Shown here: piece after piece, positions 25,991 through 33,757 of the stretch
Layout of the letters: each line of letters begins with the position of its first letter
How positions within the stretch are numbered: position 1 is the stretch's first letter
Assembly (NCBI GenBank): GCA_029261295.1
Contig: JAJDBP010000002.1
Coordinates: 248,001 to 312,000 of the forward strand
Reading direction: 5' to 3'
From: Nitrospirales bacterium
GTDB lineage: Bacteria; Nitrospirota; Nitrospiria; Nitrospirales; UBA8639
DNA: 64,000 nucleotides
Position numbers and translations under genes: made by a program
Notes under the pieces: model-generated
Seen by the model: the letters and a program-made list of their open reading frames with translations, nothing else
Databases searched by the model: none
Told to the model about the DNA's origin: nothing

Positions 25991-28168
25991 ATGACGAACA
26001 CCAAAGAGACAAAAATGATTTTACTAATGGTTGGTGGTTTCCTGCTGTTAGGGCCTTCTGTGGTCTTGAGTGAGTCCGAAGTGAAGGGGGCCGTTCTTAA
26101 TTTCTCGGGCCCTAAAAGTTCCGTAAATGTTGGAATAGGAAAGAAGAGTGAGGCAAATCTCAATTCGACAAAGATTGTAGATAGTGACATTCAGGGAGTT
26201 ACTGTCAATGCACCAAAGGCGAAAAACAGCGTCAATGTAGGTATCGGCGAACAAGCCGAAGCCAATCTTGGATCGATCAAGATCGAAAATAGCCAGACAA
26301 CTGGGGTGGTTTCCAATACGCCACAAGGCACCAATATGGTGAATGTTGCCATTGGCAAGGAGAGTGAAGCTAATCTGGGTTCGGTACAAGTAAAGGGCAG
26401 TGACGTAAAGGGAGCGGTGATCAATGCTCCGGTTAGTAAAACAATGACCAACGTATCAATTGGAGAAAAGACTGAGGCTAACCTGGGGTCGGTCAAAATT
26501 GAAGAAAGCAATGTCGCAGGTGTCATTGCCAATACCGCCATTGGAAAGGCCGCGACCAATGTGGCCATTGGCAAAGAGACCAAGGCTAATCTGGGGTCTG
26601 TAGTTCTAAAGGGCAGTGATGTGAAGGGCGCAGTCATTAATGCACCAGTAGGGAAGGCTCTCACTAACGTCGCCATTGGCAAAGACAGTACGGCCAACTT
26701 GGGCTCAGCGAGTTTAAAAGACAGTACGGTGAAGGGTGCCGTAGTAAATACGGCCATTGGGCAAGCTGTCACCAATGTGGCGATTGGGAAGGGAACGACC
26801 GCCAACTTGGGCTCGGCCGATCTTAAAGGGAGTGAGGTCAGCGGGGCGATCATTAACGCGCCCGTGGGTCAAGCTCTGACCAACGTCGCCATTGGCAAAG
26901 ACAGTACGGCCAACTTGGGCTCAGCGAGTTTAAAAGACAGTACGGTGAAGGGTGCCGTAGTAAATACGGCCATTGGGCAAGCTGTTACCAATGTGGCGAT
27001 TGGGAAGGGAACGACCGCCAACTTGGGCTCCACAGAGTTGAAAGGGAGTGAGGTTAGCGGGGCGATCATTAACGCCCCCGTGGGGCAAGCTCTGACCAAC
27101 GTCGCCATTGGCAAAGACAGTACGGCCAATCTGGGGTCCACGAGTCTTGAGAACAGCAAAGTAAAAGGCGCGGTGGTCAATATAGCAGGAGGAGTTGCAG
27201 TGACCAATGTCGCGATCGGAAAAGGAACCAAAGCAAATCTGGGATCGACCAGCCTCAAAAACAGTGAGGTAAAAGGTGCAATCGTGAACACAGCTGTTGG
27301 TGCCGCTGTTACGAATGTGGCCATTGGGAAAGATAGTACAGCCAATCTCGGTGCCGTGAATATGGAAGGCAGTAAATTGAAAGGGACCGTGGTCAATACC
27401 GCGGCTGGGGGTGCAGTGACCAATGTGGCCATCGGCAAGAAAGCCAAAGCCAATTTGGCAGCTGTAAACATGGAAAACAGTGATCTGAAGGGAACCGTGG
27501 TTAACACTGCGGCAGGTGCCGCGGTGACCAATGTGGCCATTGGCAAAGAAGCCAAAGCCAATCTTGCGGCGGTGAATATGGAAGACAGTAAACTGAAAGG
27601 GTCGGTGGTCAATACGGCGGCAGGCGGAGCGGTGACCAATGTGGCCATTGGCAAAAAAGCCAAAGCCAATCTTTCAGCCGTAAACATGGAAAATAGCACC
27701 ATGGATGGAAAAATTGTGAATACTACTGCCGCTGGAGTCGCAACAAACGTCGCGATTGGGAATAATGCCAAAGCCAATTTAAGTTCTGTCAATCTGGAAA
27801 ACAGCACCATGAAAGGTTCTATTGTAAATAAGACAACCACCGGAGCGGCTACGAATGTGGCAATTGGTAAAAATGCCACGGCCAATTTAGGGTCTGTGAG
27901 CTTGGAAAATAGCAACTATAACGGGACAATTGTTAATAAGGTGACGGGTATGACAGCGACCAACGTGGCTGTAGGTTCTGGAAGTGAGGCAAATTCCGGG
28001 TCGGTTGTAATGAAAAACCAAAACAGTAGCGGTGGGGCCAATAATCGTTCCGGATCAGGAGTGGTCATTAATGATGTCAAAATCCCATTTAGTGGGCTGT
28101 CTGGCCAAAATGCCAATATAGCTGTTGGTGGGAAGACCTCAAATAAAAATTCCGTGATCTTTAAATAA
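25991..28168 (+). CDS. Secreted 36-residue-repeat protein A (putative fibre subunit)
   Basis: This 725-residue exported protein has a signal peptide (ILLMVGGFLLLGPSVVLS, cleavage near residue 27). It is then almost wholly made of 18 tandem 36-residue repeats plus a degenerate nineteenth. Each has N-V-A-I-G, then A-N-L-G-S about four residues later, then S-x-V/L-K-G-x-V-V-N. Small, Asn/Gly/Thr/Ala-rich, strand-forming repeats without Cys suggest a beta-solenoid or amyloid-like fibre subunit, analogous to curlins but with a different repeat. The C-terminus (SGVVINDVKIPFSGL) is non-repetitive. AAGGAG precedes the ATG at 25991 by nine bases. It is the first gene behind a sigma-54 promoter. The fibre role is inference. 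Confidence 0.85.
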   Translation: MTNTKETKMILLMVGGFLLLGPSVVLSESEVKGAVLNFSGPKSSVNVGIGKKSEANLNSTKIVDSDIQGVTVNAPKAKNSVNVGIGEQAEANLGSIKIENSQTTGVVSNTPQGTNMVNVAIGKESEANLGSVQVKGSDVKGAVINAPVSKTMTNVSIGEKTEANLGSVKIEESNVAGVIANTAIGKAATNVAIGKETKANLGSVVLKGSDVKGAVINAPVGKALTNVAIGKDSTANLGSASLKDSTVKGAVVNTAIGQAVTNVAIGKGTTANLGSADLKGSEVSGAIINAPVGQALTNVAIGKDSTANLGSASLKDSTVKGAVVNTAIGQAVTNVAIGKGTTANLGSTELKGSEVSGAIINAPVGQALTNVAIGKDSTANLGSTSLENSKVKGAVVNIAGGVAVTNVAIGKGTKANLGSTSLKNSEVKGAIVNTAVGAAVTNVAIGKDSTANLGAVNMEGSKLKGTVVNTAAGGAVTNVAIGKKAKANLAAVNMENSDLKGTVVNTAAGAAVTNVAIGKEAKANLAAVNMEDSKLKGSVVNTAAGGAVTNVAIGKKAKANLSAVNMENSTMDGKIVNTTAAGVATNVAIGNNAKANLSSVNLENSTMKGSIVNKTTTGAATNVAIGKNATANLGSVSLENSNYNGTIVNKVTGMTATNVAVGSGSEANSGSVVMKNQNSSGGANNRSGSGVVINDVKIPFSGLSGQNANIAVGGKTSNKNSVIFK
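26118..28150 (+). repeat. Tandem 108-bp repeats of gene A
   Basis: Eighteen in-frame 108-bp units encode the 36-residue repeats. The units around 26664-26880 and 26880-27096 are nearly identical over 216 bases (two repeats), showing a recent duplication of a 72-residue pair. The outer units are more diverged. Such sequence is prone to copy-number change. Confidence 0.9.
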
Positions 28169-28334
28169 TCAGAAACCTATTGAGCCAATTAAGTAAATAA
28201 AAAAGTATTTCTATTAATTTTTAAAAACTCAAATTTCATTTCAAAATTTTAAATGGTTGCGAATTGAATGAAAATTTTCAAGAAAAAACAATCCATATTT
28301 CAATGGTATATACATAACTCTAAGGCACTTGAGA

Positions 28335-28352
28335 GCTGGTATGGCTTTTGCT
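28335..28352 (+). promoter_or_regulatory. Sigma-54 (-24/-12) promoter of repeat gene B
   Basis: CTGGTATGGCTTTTGCTT has GG (28338-28339) and GC (28350-28351) ten bases apart with the TTGCT -12 box. The -24 box is TGGTAT instead of TGGCAC. The same element with nearly the same flanks (TTGAG upstream, TTTA downstream) stands before the small gene at 44163, which strengthens both calls. Confidence 0.75.
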
Positions 28353-28483
28353 TTAAGTTAAAAGTATTGCATTGATGACAGGCATTCAAAAGAAAGGTGG
28401 CTGAAATGAACATACATCTTAAACATTCAACTAAGGAGGAAATCATGCAAGCAGAAATTAATCATTCACAAAAGGAGAGCAAA

Positions 28484-29305
28484 ATGAAAACAGTATTATC
28501 ATTTGTCGTCGCATTATTATTGGTCAGTACGCCTGTAGCTTTTGGGCAATCAAAAATTGATGGGAAAGTCATCAATAAATCCAAAGTCAACAAGTCAGCG
28601 AACCTGGCAATTGGTAAAGGTGCGGAAGCTAACATGGGGTCTGTGAAGATTAAGGGCTCAAATGTTAAAGGCACGGTTCTTAATAAATCCAAAGTGAATA
28701 AGTCAGCGAACTTAGCCATTGGTAAAGGGGCCACCGCCAACATGGGCTCGACCACCTTGGATGGGTCAAAGGTCAAAGGTAAAGTGATCAATAAGTCGAA
28801 AGTGAATAAGTCAGCGAACTTAGCCATTGGCGAAGGGGCTACGGCTAACATGGGGTCCATTACGGCAAAAGATTCTAAAATTAAAGGTACGGTGGTCAAT
28901 AAATCCAAAGTCAATAAGTCAGCGAACTTAGCCATTGGTAAAGGGGCCACCGCCAACATGGGTTCGGTCACCTTGGATGGGTCAAAGGTCAAAGGTAAAG
29001 TGATCAATAAGTCGAAAGTGAATAAGTCAGCGAACTTAGCCATTGGCGAAGGGGCTACGGCTAACATGGGGTCCATTACGGCAAAGGATTCTAAGATCAA
29101 GGGCAAAGTGATCAATAAGTCGAAAGTGAATAAATCGGCGAACTTAGCCATTGGCAAAGGGGCTACCGCCAACATGGGGTCTGTCACATTGGATAATGCT
29201 AAGGTCAAGGGCACGATTGTGAATAAAGCGAAGGTCAACAAATCTGCAAACTTGGCTATTGGTGAAGACAGTGAAGCCAATATGGGATCAGTCGTTGTTG
29301 AATAG
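28484..29305 (+). CDS. Secreted 36-residue-repeat protein B (putative fibre subunit)
   Basis: A 273-residue exported protein. The signal peptide MKTVLSFVVALLLVSTPVAFG is followed by seven 36-residue repeats with N-L-A-I-G, A-N-M-G-S and V-K-G-x-V-x-N positions equal to those of protein A, and K-S-K-V-N-K-S in the linker. It is Lys-rich, whereas A is Ala/Thr-rich, so the two could be major and minor subunits or co-assemble. The ATG at 28484 has AAAGGAG and starts the signal peptide. In-frame ATGs at 28445 and 28406 also have good ribosome binding sites and would add a hydrophilic N-terminal extension. No Cys is seen in the mature protein. Confidence 0.85.
   Translation: MKTVLSFVVALLLVSTPVAFGQSKIDGKVINKSKVNKSANLAIGKGAEANMGSVKIKGSNVKGTVLNKSKVNKSANLAIGKGATANMGSTTLDGSKVKGKVINKSKVNKSANLAIGEGATANMGSITAKDSKIKGTVVNKSKVNKSANLAIGKGATANMGSVTLDGSKVKGKVINKSKVNKSANLAIGEGATANMGSITAKDSKIKGKVINKSKVNKSANLAIGKGATANMGSVTLDNAKVKGTIVNKAKVNKSANLAIGEDSEANMGSVVVE
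28595..29302 (+). repeat. Tandem 108-bp repeats of gene B
   Basis: Seven in-frame 108-bp units. Blocks at about 28781-28878 and 28997-29094 are almost identical and 216 bases apart, so the units alternate between two types (GKGATANMGS with LDGSKVKG, and GEGATANMGS with AKDSKIKG), as in gene A. Confidence 0.9.
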
Positions 29306-29324
29306 TTGAAAAGGCATCGGGTGC

Positions 29325-29364
29325 GATCCGCCTCTACAGAGTTCTTACTCCGTAGAGGCGGATC
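29325..29364 (+). promoter_or_regulatory. Stable intercistronic hairpin between gene B and the secretion genes
   Basis: The perfect 13-bp stem GATCCGCCTCTAC/GTAGAGGCGGATC has a 14-base loop that can itself pair GAGT with ACTC. It stands between repeat gene B and the next gene, with no T-run directly after it. It may limit read-through or stabilise the 3' end of the subunit mRNA, giving more subunit than pore. Confidence 0.65.
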
Positions 29365-29403
29365 AGCCAAAAACTTTTCAAAAAAGCTGAGGAGGGAATA
29401 GCA

Positions 29404-29727
29404 ATGTTAGTTAGAGGGTATCTTTCAGGGGTTGTAGTCTTAATGGCGCTCAGTTTTCTTCCGGTTTCTAATGTCGTCTATTCTAGTGATTTGGATGATG
29501 GGATATCTAAATACAGGGATGAAGCGATTAGGGGAGAGGATCAGGCGCTGAAAACGGACAAAAATATCAATTTCATCGTTTTAGAAGCCATTTCTAATGC
29601 TAAAAAGAACAAGGAATCTTCTACCTCAAATTTCAACAACGGTGAAGGTGACAATAACGAAAACAGTATTGTTGTTGGTCCAGGGTCTCAGGTTGGCGAT
29701 GTGATTAATGTGATTGTTGGGCCATAG
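29404..29727 (+). CDS. Small secreted protein of the fibre locus
   Basis: A 107-residue protein with a signal peptide (GYLSGVVVLMALSFLPVSNVVYS). The mature part has an acidic helical segment followed by an Asn/Gly-rich end (NNENSIVVGPGSQVGDVINVIVGP in two overlapping parts). The Asn-Gly-Val tail is like a single repeat strand and could act as a nucleator or minor subunit. AGGAGG stands eight bases before the ATG. It lies between the repeat genes and the CsgG-like gene; function is inferred only from this. Confidence 0.65.
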   Translation: MLVRGYLSGVVVLMALSFLPVSNVVYSSDLDDGISKYRDEAIRGEDQALKTDKNINFIVLEAISNAKKNKESSTSNFNNGEGDNNENSIVVGPGSQVGDVINVIVGP

Positions 29728-29950
29728 CCTCCAGCGAAGAATTTCGAGCGGTAGTTGGTTAGAACAAAACTGGACAAGAAAACCAAATGAAGCGGATTTT
29801 GGGTCGGAACTGAGCCCATTGCGTTCAAGTGCAAGTTTAGTTTCTAACAATAGCAGTGACATCTTTCTAGGAGAGATTGAACGAACAAGAGATGAGGGTC
29901 TGTAGAGAGACATCAATTTAATTCAGAGAGCTGTTGCGGAAAGAGGTACT

Positions 29951-31426
29951 ATGAAAACCATTGGGAATACACAAGATAAGAGAAAATGGAGAAGAGATGT
30001 GACAACATCAAGATTCTTTCAGGCAACTATGGCATGCGCTCTGGCAGTTTCATTTGTATCTTGTTCATCAATTGATCCTCGGGAAGTTGATCTCGAGCTT
30101 GCTGAGACGGCGCCAGCGGTAAAGGTTACCAATTATACCCAAGCTTTACCCGAGCTGGGCTTGATGACTGAGATCTATTCTACGGATATTTTAAGGATCC
30201 AAAGTAATCCCATTGGAGATGTTACTGGGGCCTCTCAGTCAACAGGGAGTGAGATCCCTAGAGACATTACTGAAATGATCAAAACTACCTTGAATTCAAT
30301 GGGTGGGCATGTACTTTTTATCCCATATGACCCGGCTTTTATTCAAAATCAACAGGTAACGGGGTATTCAAATTTTGAAAACAAAGAGATCCCGGAAGTT
30401 GTGCTGAGTGGAGGTATAACAGAATTTGATCGTGGACTTATTACTAGGGGTGAAAATACGGACCTCAGTCTTGAAGCAGAAATAAAAAGCCTTCCTGGAG
30501 ATTTCTTGCCCTCCAAGAATATTGGTCTTCGACATTCTGATGAAGGAAAAGCTGGACTGGCAAGAATCACACTTGATTTTAATATGCTTAATTTTCAGAC
30601 CTTAGCGGGCATTCCAAAAATCAATGCCGTGAATACGATGGAGGTTCTCAAGGGCGTGGCAGGTAAGGAGCTAGGCATTAGTTTATTTGGGCAGAATTTT
30701 GGATTGAAAGGTACCATTAAAAAGGTTCAGGGTCGTCATCATGCGGTCCGACTCTTAGTTGAGCTCAGTATGATTCAGATTGTGGGGAAATATCTTGCGA
30801 TTCCCTATTGGCGGTTGCTTGGGGAAGATGCTCTTCCTGATCCTGTGGTGACTCATGCATTGGCCAGAGCATATGCTTCACAGGAAGAAGTCGATATCAC
30901 GAAAATGGTTCAAAGGTGGCTATATATATACGGGCATGACGTGCCTCTTAACGGCGTGCTTGACGAGAAAACTAAAACAGCATTGGTTGCGGTCGATCCG
31001 GATTTCAACTTATCAGATAACAGGATAAGTTCAGATACCTTTGTGAAGGTATATGTCAATATACCAATTTCATACGAAGCAGGAGCAAGACAGCAGGAGA
31101 TGGTCAACCTTGTCAATGCTCAAGAGTCTGTGGAAGAAGTGGCTTCAGAATCAACTGATTTGGTTCCAGTGACGGAAGCAACGCCAGCATTGGCTGACAG
31201 TCAGACAACTTCTGAGCAAGAGAATCTAGAGAATGGTGCAACTGCAGCCTCTGGGGAAGGGTCGTCTACATCTCCTCAGGCAGAAGCTCAATCGACATAT
31301 GCTCAGCAAGATACTGTACTGCGAACCTCACCTGCGGAAGAAATGCCGAAATCGCAAAAGCCAACCTATGTGGCGGGACCAAAACGAACGGGCATTGGAA
31401 AATTCCTAACTGAAGAGGAATGGTAA
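29951..31426 (+). CDS. CsgG-like outer-membrane lipoprotein with peptidoglycan-binding-like segment
   Basis: A 491-residue exported protein with a lipobox-like site (SFVSC, Cys near residue 38). The central part follows the CsgG order: a helix after EIPRDITEMIKTTL, then the strand VVLSGGITEFDRG, a long polar insert where CsgG has its transmembrane hairpins, then ARITLDFNMLNFQTLAGIP and a helix HAVRLLVELSMIQIVGKYL. Residues about 314-349 resemble a PG_binding_1 unit (VPLNGVLDEKTKTALVAV). The C-terminal 100 residues are Ser/Thr/Glu/Ala-rich, disordered. CsgG forms the curli secretion pore, and HfaB the holdfast anchor; a similar pore for the repeat proteins is proposed. Similarity is remote and judged by eye. 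AGAGG precedes the start. Confidence 0.65.
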   Translation: MKTIGNTQDKRKWRRDVTTSRFFQATMACALAVSFVSCSSIDPREVDLELAETAPAVKVTNYTQALPELGLMTEIYSTDILRIQSNPIGDVTGASQSTGSEIPRDITEMIKTTLNSMGGHVLFIPYDPAFIQNQQVTGYSNFENKEIPEVVLSGGITEFDRGLITRGENTDLSLEAEIKSLPGDFLPSKNIGLRHSDEGKAGLARITLDFNMLNFQTLAGIPKINAVNTMEVLKGVAGKELGISLFGQNFGLKGTIKKVQGRHHAVRLLVELSMIQIVGKYLAIPYWRLLGEDALPDPVVTHALARAYASQEEVDITKMVQRWLYIYGHDVPLNGVLDEKTKTALVAVDPDFNLSDNRISSDTFVKVYVNIPISYEAGARQQEMVNLVNAQESVEEVASESTDLVPVTEATPALADSQTTSEQENLENGATAASGEGSSTSPQAEAQSTYAQQDTVLRTSPAEEMPKSQKPTYVAGPKRTGIGKFLTEEEW

Positions 31427-31761
31427 TGACTTTCAGCCGGTCAGTTGTAAGCAGCCGGGTCGCCTTTATAGGCGGAGGTCTTTTGATGCTAGGGCTATTC
31501 GGATACTCTGCCATGGCGGGTAATTTGGAAATGGTGGAGGAAAATGTTCAAGAATTGAAGGAATTAAATGAGAAGGCGGTGAAACAAATTCCGAACCTTC
31601 CAGAAACGGGTACAGTGGATTTAAAAGCTAAGGTGTTCTATAACGATGGGTCTCCAGTGATAGATATCTACAAAAAAAAGATCACGACCGAGAAAGATGA
31701 TGAGATAAATTTTAATCAAGGATATACGGTAGAAACCGAACAAGGAGACATAGGAAAATGA
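31426..31761 (+). CDS. Small secreted protein of the fibre locus, coupled to the CsgG-like gene
   Basis: A 111-residue protein with a signal peptide (VAFIGGGLLMLGLFGYSAMA, cleavage after AMA). It has an acidic/lysine-rich helix (ENVQELKELNEKAVKQI) and a short beta-rich end (TVDLKAKVFYNDGSPVIDI). The TAATG overlap with the CsgG-like gene, with GAGGA six bases before the ATG, implies translational coupling. CsgE or CsgF similarity is not visible. Likely a periplasmic accessory of the pore. Confidence 0.7.
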   Translation: MTFSRSVVSSRVAFIGGGLLMLGLFGYSAMAGNLEMVEENVQELKELNEKAVKQIPNLPETGTVDLKAKVFYNDGSPVIDIYKKKITTEKDDEINFNQGYTVETEQGDIGK

Positions 31762-32495
31762 AAATAAAATTATGGCATAAAATACTGTTGACCTTTGTGG
31801 TTTCGGGTCTTTTGGTCCAGGCAGGATTGGCTGGAAATAAACGAATTATGACCACACGTGCGGCTAAAGTGATGGCGGAGCGATCTTTAGTGGAATCAGT
31901 TTATGGCCTAAAAGTTCGGGCGACAGAAGCGGTTGAGGATTTAATTGCCTCGAGCTTTGTCGGGCAGACGGAAACTAAAACAAAAGCCACCATTTCTGGG
32001 ATTAAGTTTGAAGAAGTGGTTTATGATGAGACCAAAGATATCGCGAAAGTAACTGCGTCGATACAGCTAGATAACATCGTGAATATTGATGGTTCAACTA
32101 CAGATTTAAAAAATAAAGTGTTCAGAAGGGTTGCCTTTGCAACATCTACCCCTTCCCAAGCTAGTCCACTAAGAGCCATGAGGGCAGCAGAGCTTGATGC
32201 TTACAAGCAATTGGTCAAGCAGGTGGTAGGGTTTACCCTTGAGAGCCAAACTTCCGTTAAAAATTACATGTTAGTGTCTGATTCTGTCAAAACGAAGGTA
32301 TTGGCGACTATATATTTAGCGGAGGTGACTGAATTTGGATGGCATGAAAATGGAGATGCGTACGTCAAAATGGTTTTAAGGGTCAATGAGGCTGGGGAGC
32401 TGATGGGCGACAAGGTTGTCGGGGAAGGTGATGTTATCGAGGTGGAAGGCGCTGGTGCCCAAGTTGATGACTTCAGTGCTGCAAAGGCGAATTAA
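31758..32495 (+). CDS. Secreted protein with two LPP20-like domains
   Basis: A 245-residue exported protein (signal peptide ILLTFVVSGLLVQAGLA). Two similar segments follow, each an Ala/Arg-rich helix plus beta strands: TTRAAKVMAERSLVESVYGL to VTASIQLDNI, and RAMRAAELDAYKQLVKQVVGF to YVKMVLRVNEAG. These match the LPP20/FlgP-type fold, here duplicated within one protein. Its ATG overlaps the preceding stop by four bases (ATGA). A related single-domain protein is at 41210-42097. Probably periplasmic or outer-membrane associated. Confidence 0.75.
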   Translation: MKIKLWHKILLTFVVSGLLVQAGLAGNKRIMTTRAAKVMAERSLVESVYGLKVRATEAVEDLIASSFVGQTETKTKATISGIKFEEVVYDETKDIAKVTASIQLDNIVNIDGSTTDLKNKVFRRVAFATSTPSQASPLRAMRAAELDAYKQLVKQVVGFTLESQTSVKNYMLVSDSVKTKVLATIYLAEVTEFGWHENGDAYVKMVLRVNEAGELMGDKVVGEGDVIEVEGAGAQVDDFSAAKAN

Positions 32496-32632
32496 GAATT
32501 TCGCTTGAGATTAAGTGGTGCTGGAGTTCCTGATCTATTCGACTTGTAATTATAGGGTTATTTTATGAGTTGTCAGAAATGCAGAAAAGTAGAGTCTAGC
32601 GTTTGCATGTACTGGAAAAAGTGAGGTGGAAC

Positions 32633-32923
32633 ATGGCTGATAAACATTACAGAGAGCGAATAAAGTTTTTCTTTCTAGGAGTTTTTGTTGTCGTGGCGGT
32701 TTTATCACTTATGGGTGCACGTTTATTAGACCAGGAAGAAGTTGTTCTACTTAATAGTGACCGTTATCGGATCGCAGCATGGGGAGATGGTAGTGCTCAT
32801 GGGGCTTTTGTCATGGATTCCATTACCGGAGAAACGAAGATTGTGTATCGATATAAAGAAGTGGGTGAGGAAAAAATGCTTGAGCGAAGCCATCTCAATT
32901 TGCGATTTCCTGAAATACCGTAG
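32633..32923 (+). CDS. Single-pass membrane protein of unknown function
   Basis: A 96-residue protein with a basic N-terminus, one transmembrane helix (FFFLGVFVVVAVLSLMGARLL) and a short hydrophilic, presumably periplasmic part (YRIAAWGDGSAHGAFVMDS). The ATG at 32633 has GAGGTGG just before it; an upstream start at 32603 is possible but less well placed. It belongs to the same rightward series, but no family is recognised. Confidence 0.65.
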   Translation: MADKHYRERIKFFFLGVFVVVAVLSLMGARLLDQEEVVLLNSDRYRIAAWGDGSAHGAFVMDSITGETKIVYRYKEVGEEKMLERSHLNLRFPEIP

Positions 32924-33013
32924 TGCCGGTTGTTCGCCGATCCTTTCTTTAGTTAATTTCATTTTCCATTTCAAATAGAAATCTGCCAATCTTTTGAGAG
33001 GGGGAGTGGTCGT

Positions 33014-33757
33014 ATGAAGGAATCCCTTGGTAAAGTATCTTGTCTCATTGGCGGTTTAATGCTGATCATGACACTAATTGGTCATGCGGAGATCTTTATT
33101 AATCATGATGAAACAAACGGAAATATTGAAATTACAAGTGAAGGCGGCGTCAGTCGAGTGGGTCAGGTGACAGGTTGCGTTGAAGGAAGCGGAATAAAGC
33201 AGTCAGACATTCGCGCCATATCAGCATTTTCTGAAATTTCGATTGATGGCATTTTTGAGGTTATGATTGATTTTCAGAACTCCCCCAGTCTAATCATCAC
33301 GGGGGACGACAATATCCTGCCCTATGTCAGAACAGAAGTTCAAGGGCAGACTTTAACGATTCAAGCCACCGAATCCATCTGTCCTAAAAGAAATCTGGTG
33401 GTGCAGGTCTCCACCAAGTACCTTGATCATTTGAAAGCAGATGGTGCAACGAATATTACTATATCAAAAATGAACAATCAGGAGTTTTCCGCCCTAGTAA
33501 ACGGTGCAGGTGATCTTCGTGTATCTGGGGAGACTCGAAAGTTTTCAGCGAAGGTCAATGGCACAGGAAATATTCTTGCCAAAAATCTTCATGCAGAAGA
33601 AACAATAGTTTTAATTGACGGCGCAGGGGAGGCTGTGGTGCATGCCTCTAAGAGGCTCATTGCCGAAATAGATGGGGCAGGTGATATTCGCTATTATGGC
33701 AACCCATCTGAAGTGACAAAGAAGATTGATGGAGTTGGTGAAATTGAACCTCAGTAA
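33014..33757 (+). CDS. GIN-domain (DUF2807) secreted protein
   Basis: A 247-residue protein with a signal peptide (SCLIGGLMLIMTLIGHA). From about residue 65 it has the beta-helix-like pattern of DUF2807 (head GIN domain): ISAFSEISIDGIFEVMIDF, LVVQVSTKYLDHLKADGATN, then repeated Asn/Asp-Gly-Ala/Thr-Gly turns (VNGAGDLRV, VNGTGNILA, IDGAGEAVV, IDGAGDIRY). These turns stack a right-handed beta helix and suit an adhesin or scaffold. GGGGGAG lies before the start. It overlaps the protease gene by about 29 bases. Confidence 0.88.
   Translation: MKESLGKVSCLIGGLMLIMTLIGHAEIFINHDETNGNIEITSEGGVSRVGQVTGCVEGSGIKQSDIRAISAFSEISIDGIFEVMIDFQNSPSLIITGDDNILPYVRTEVQGQTLTIQATESICPKRNLVVQVSTKYLDHLKADGATNITISKMNNQEFSALVNGAGDLRVSGETRKFSAKVNGTGNILAKNLHAEETIVLIDGAGEAVVHASKRLIAEIDGAGDIRYYGNPSEVTKKIDGVGEIEPQ

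Noticed and set aside
26869-27915. Long antisense ORF (348 codons) and others at 26191-26853 and 28462-29370
   Set aside because: They are mirror frames of the tandem repeats: a 108-base period, divisible by three, keeps one antisense frame open through the arrays. They encode low-complexity Leu/Pro/Ala/Thr repeats and lack ribosome binding sites.
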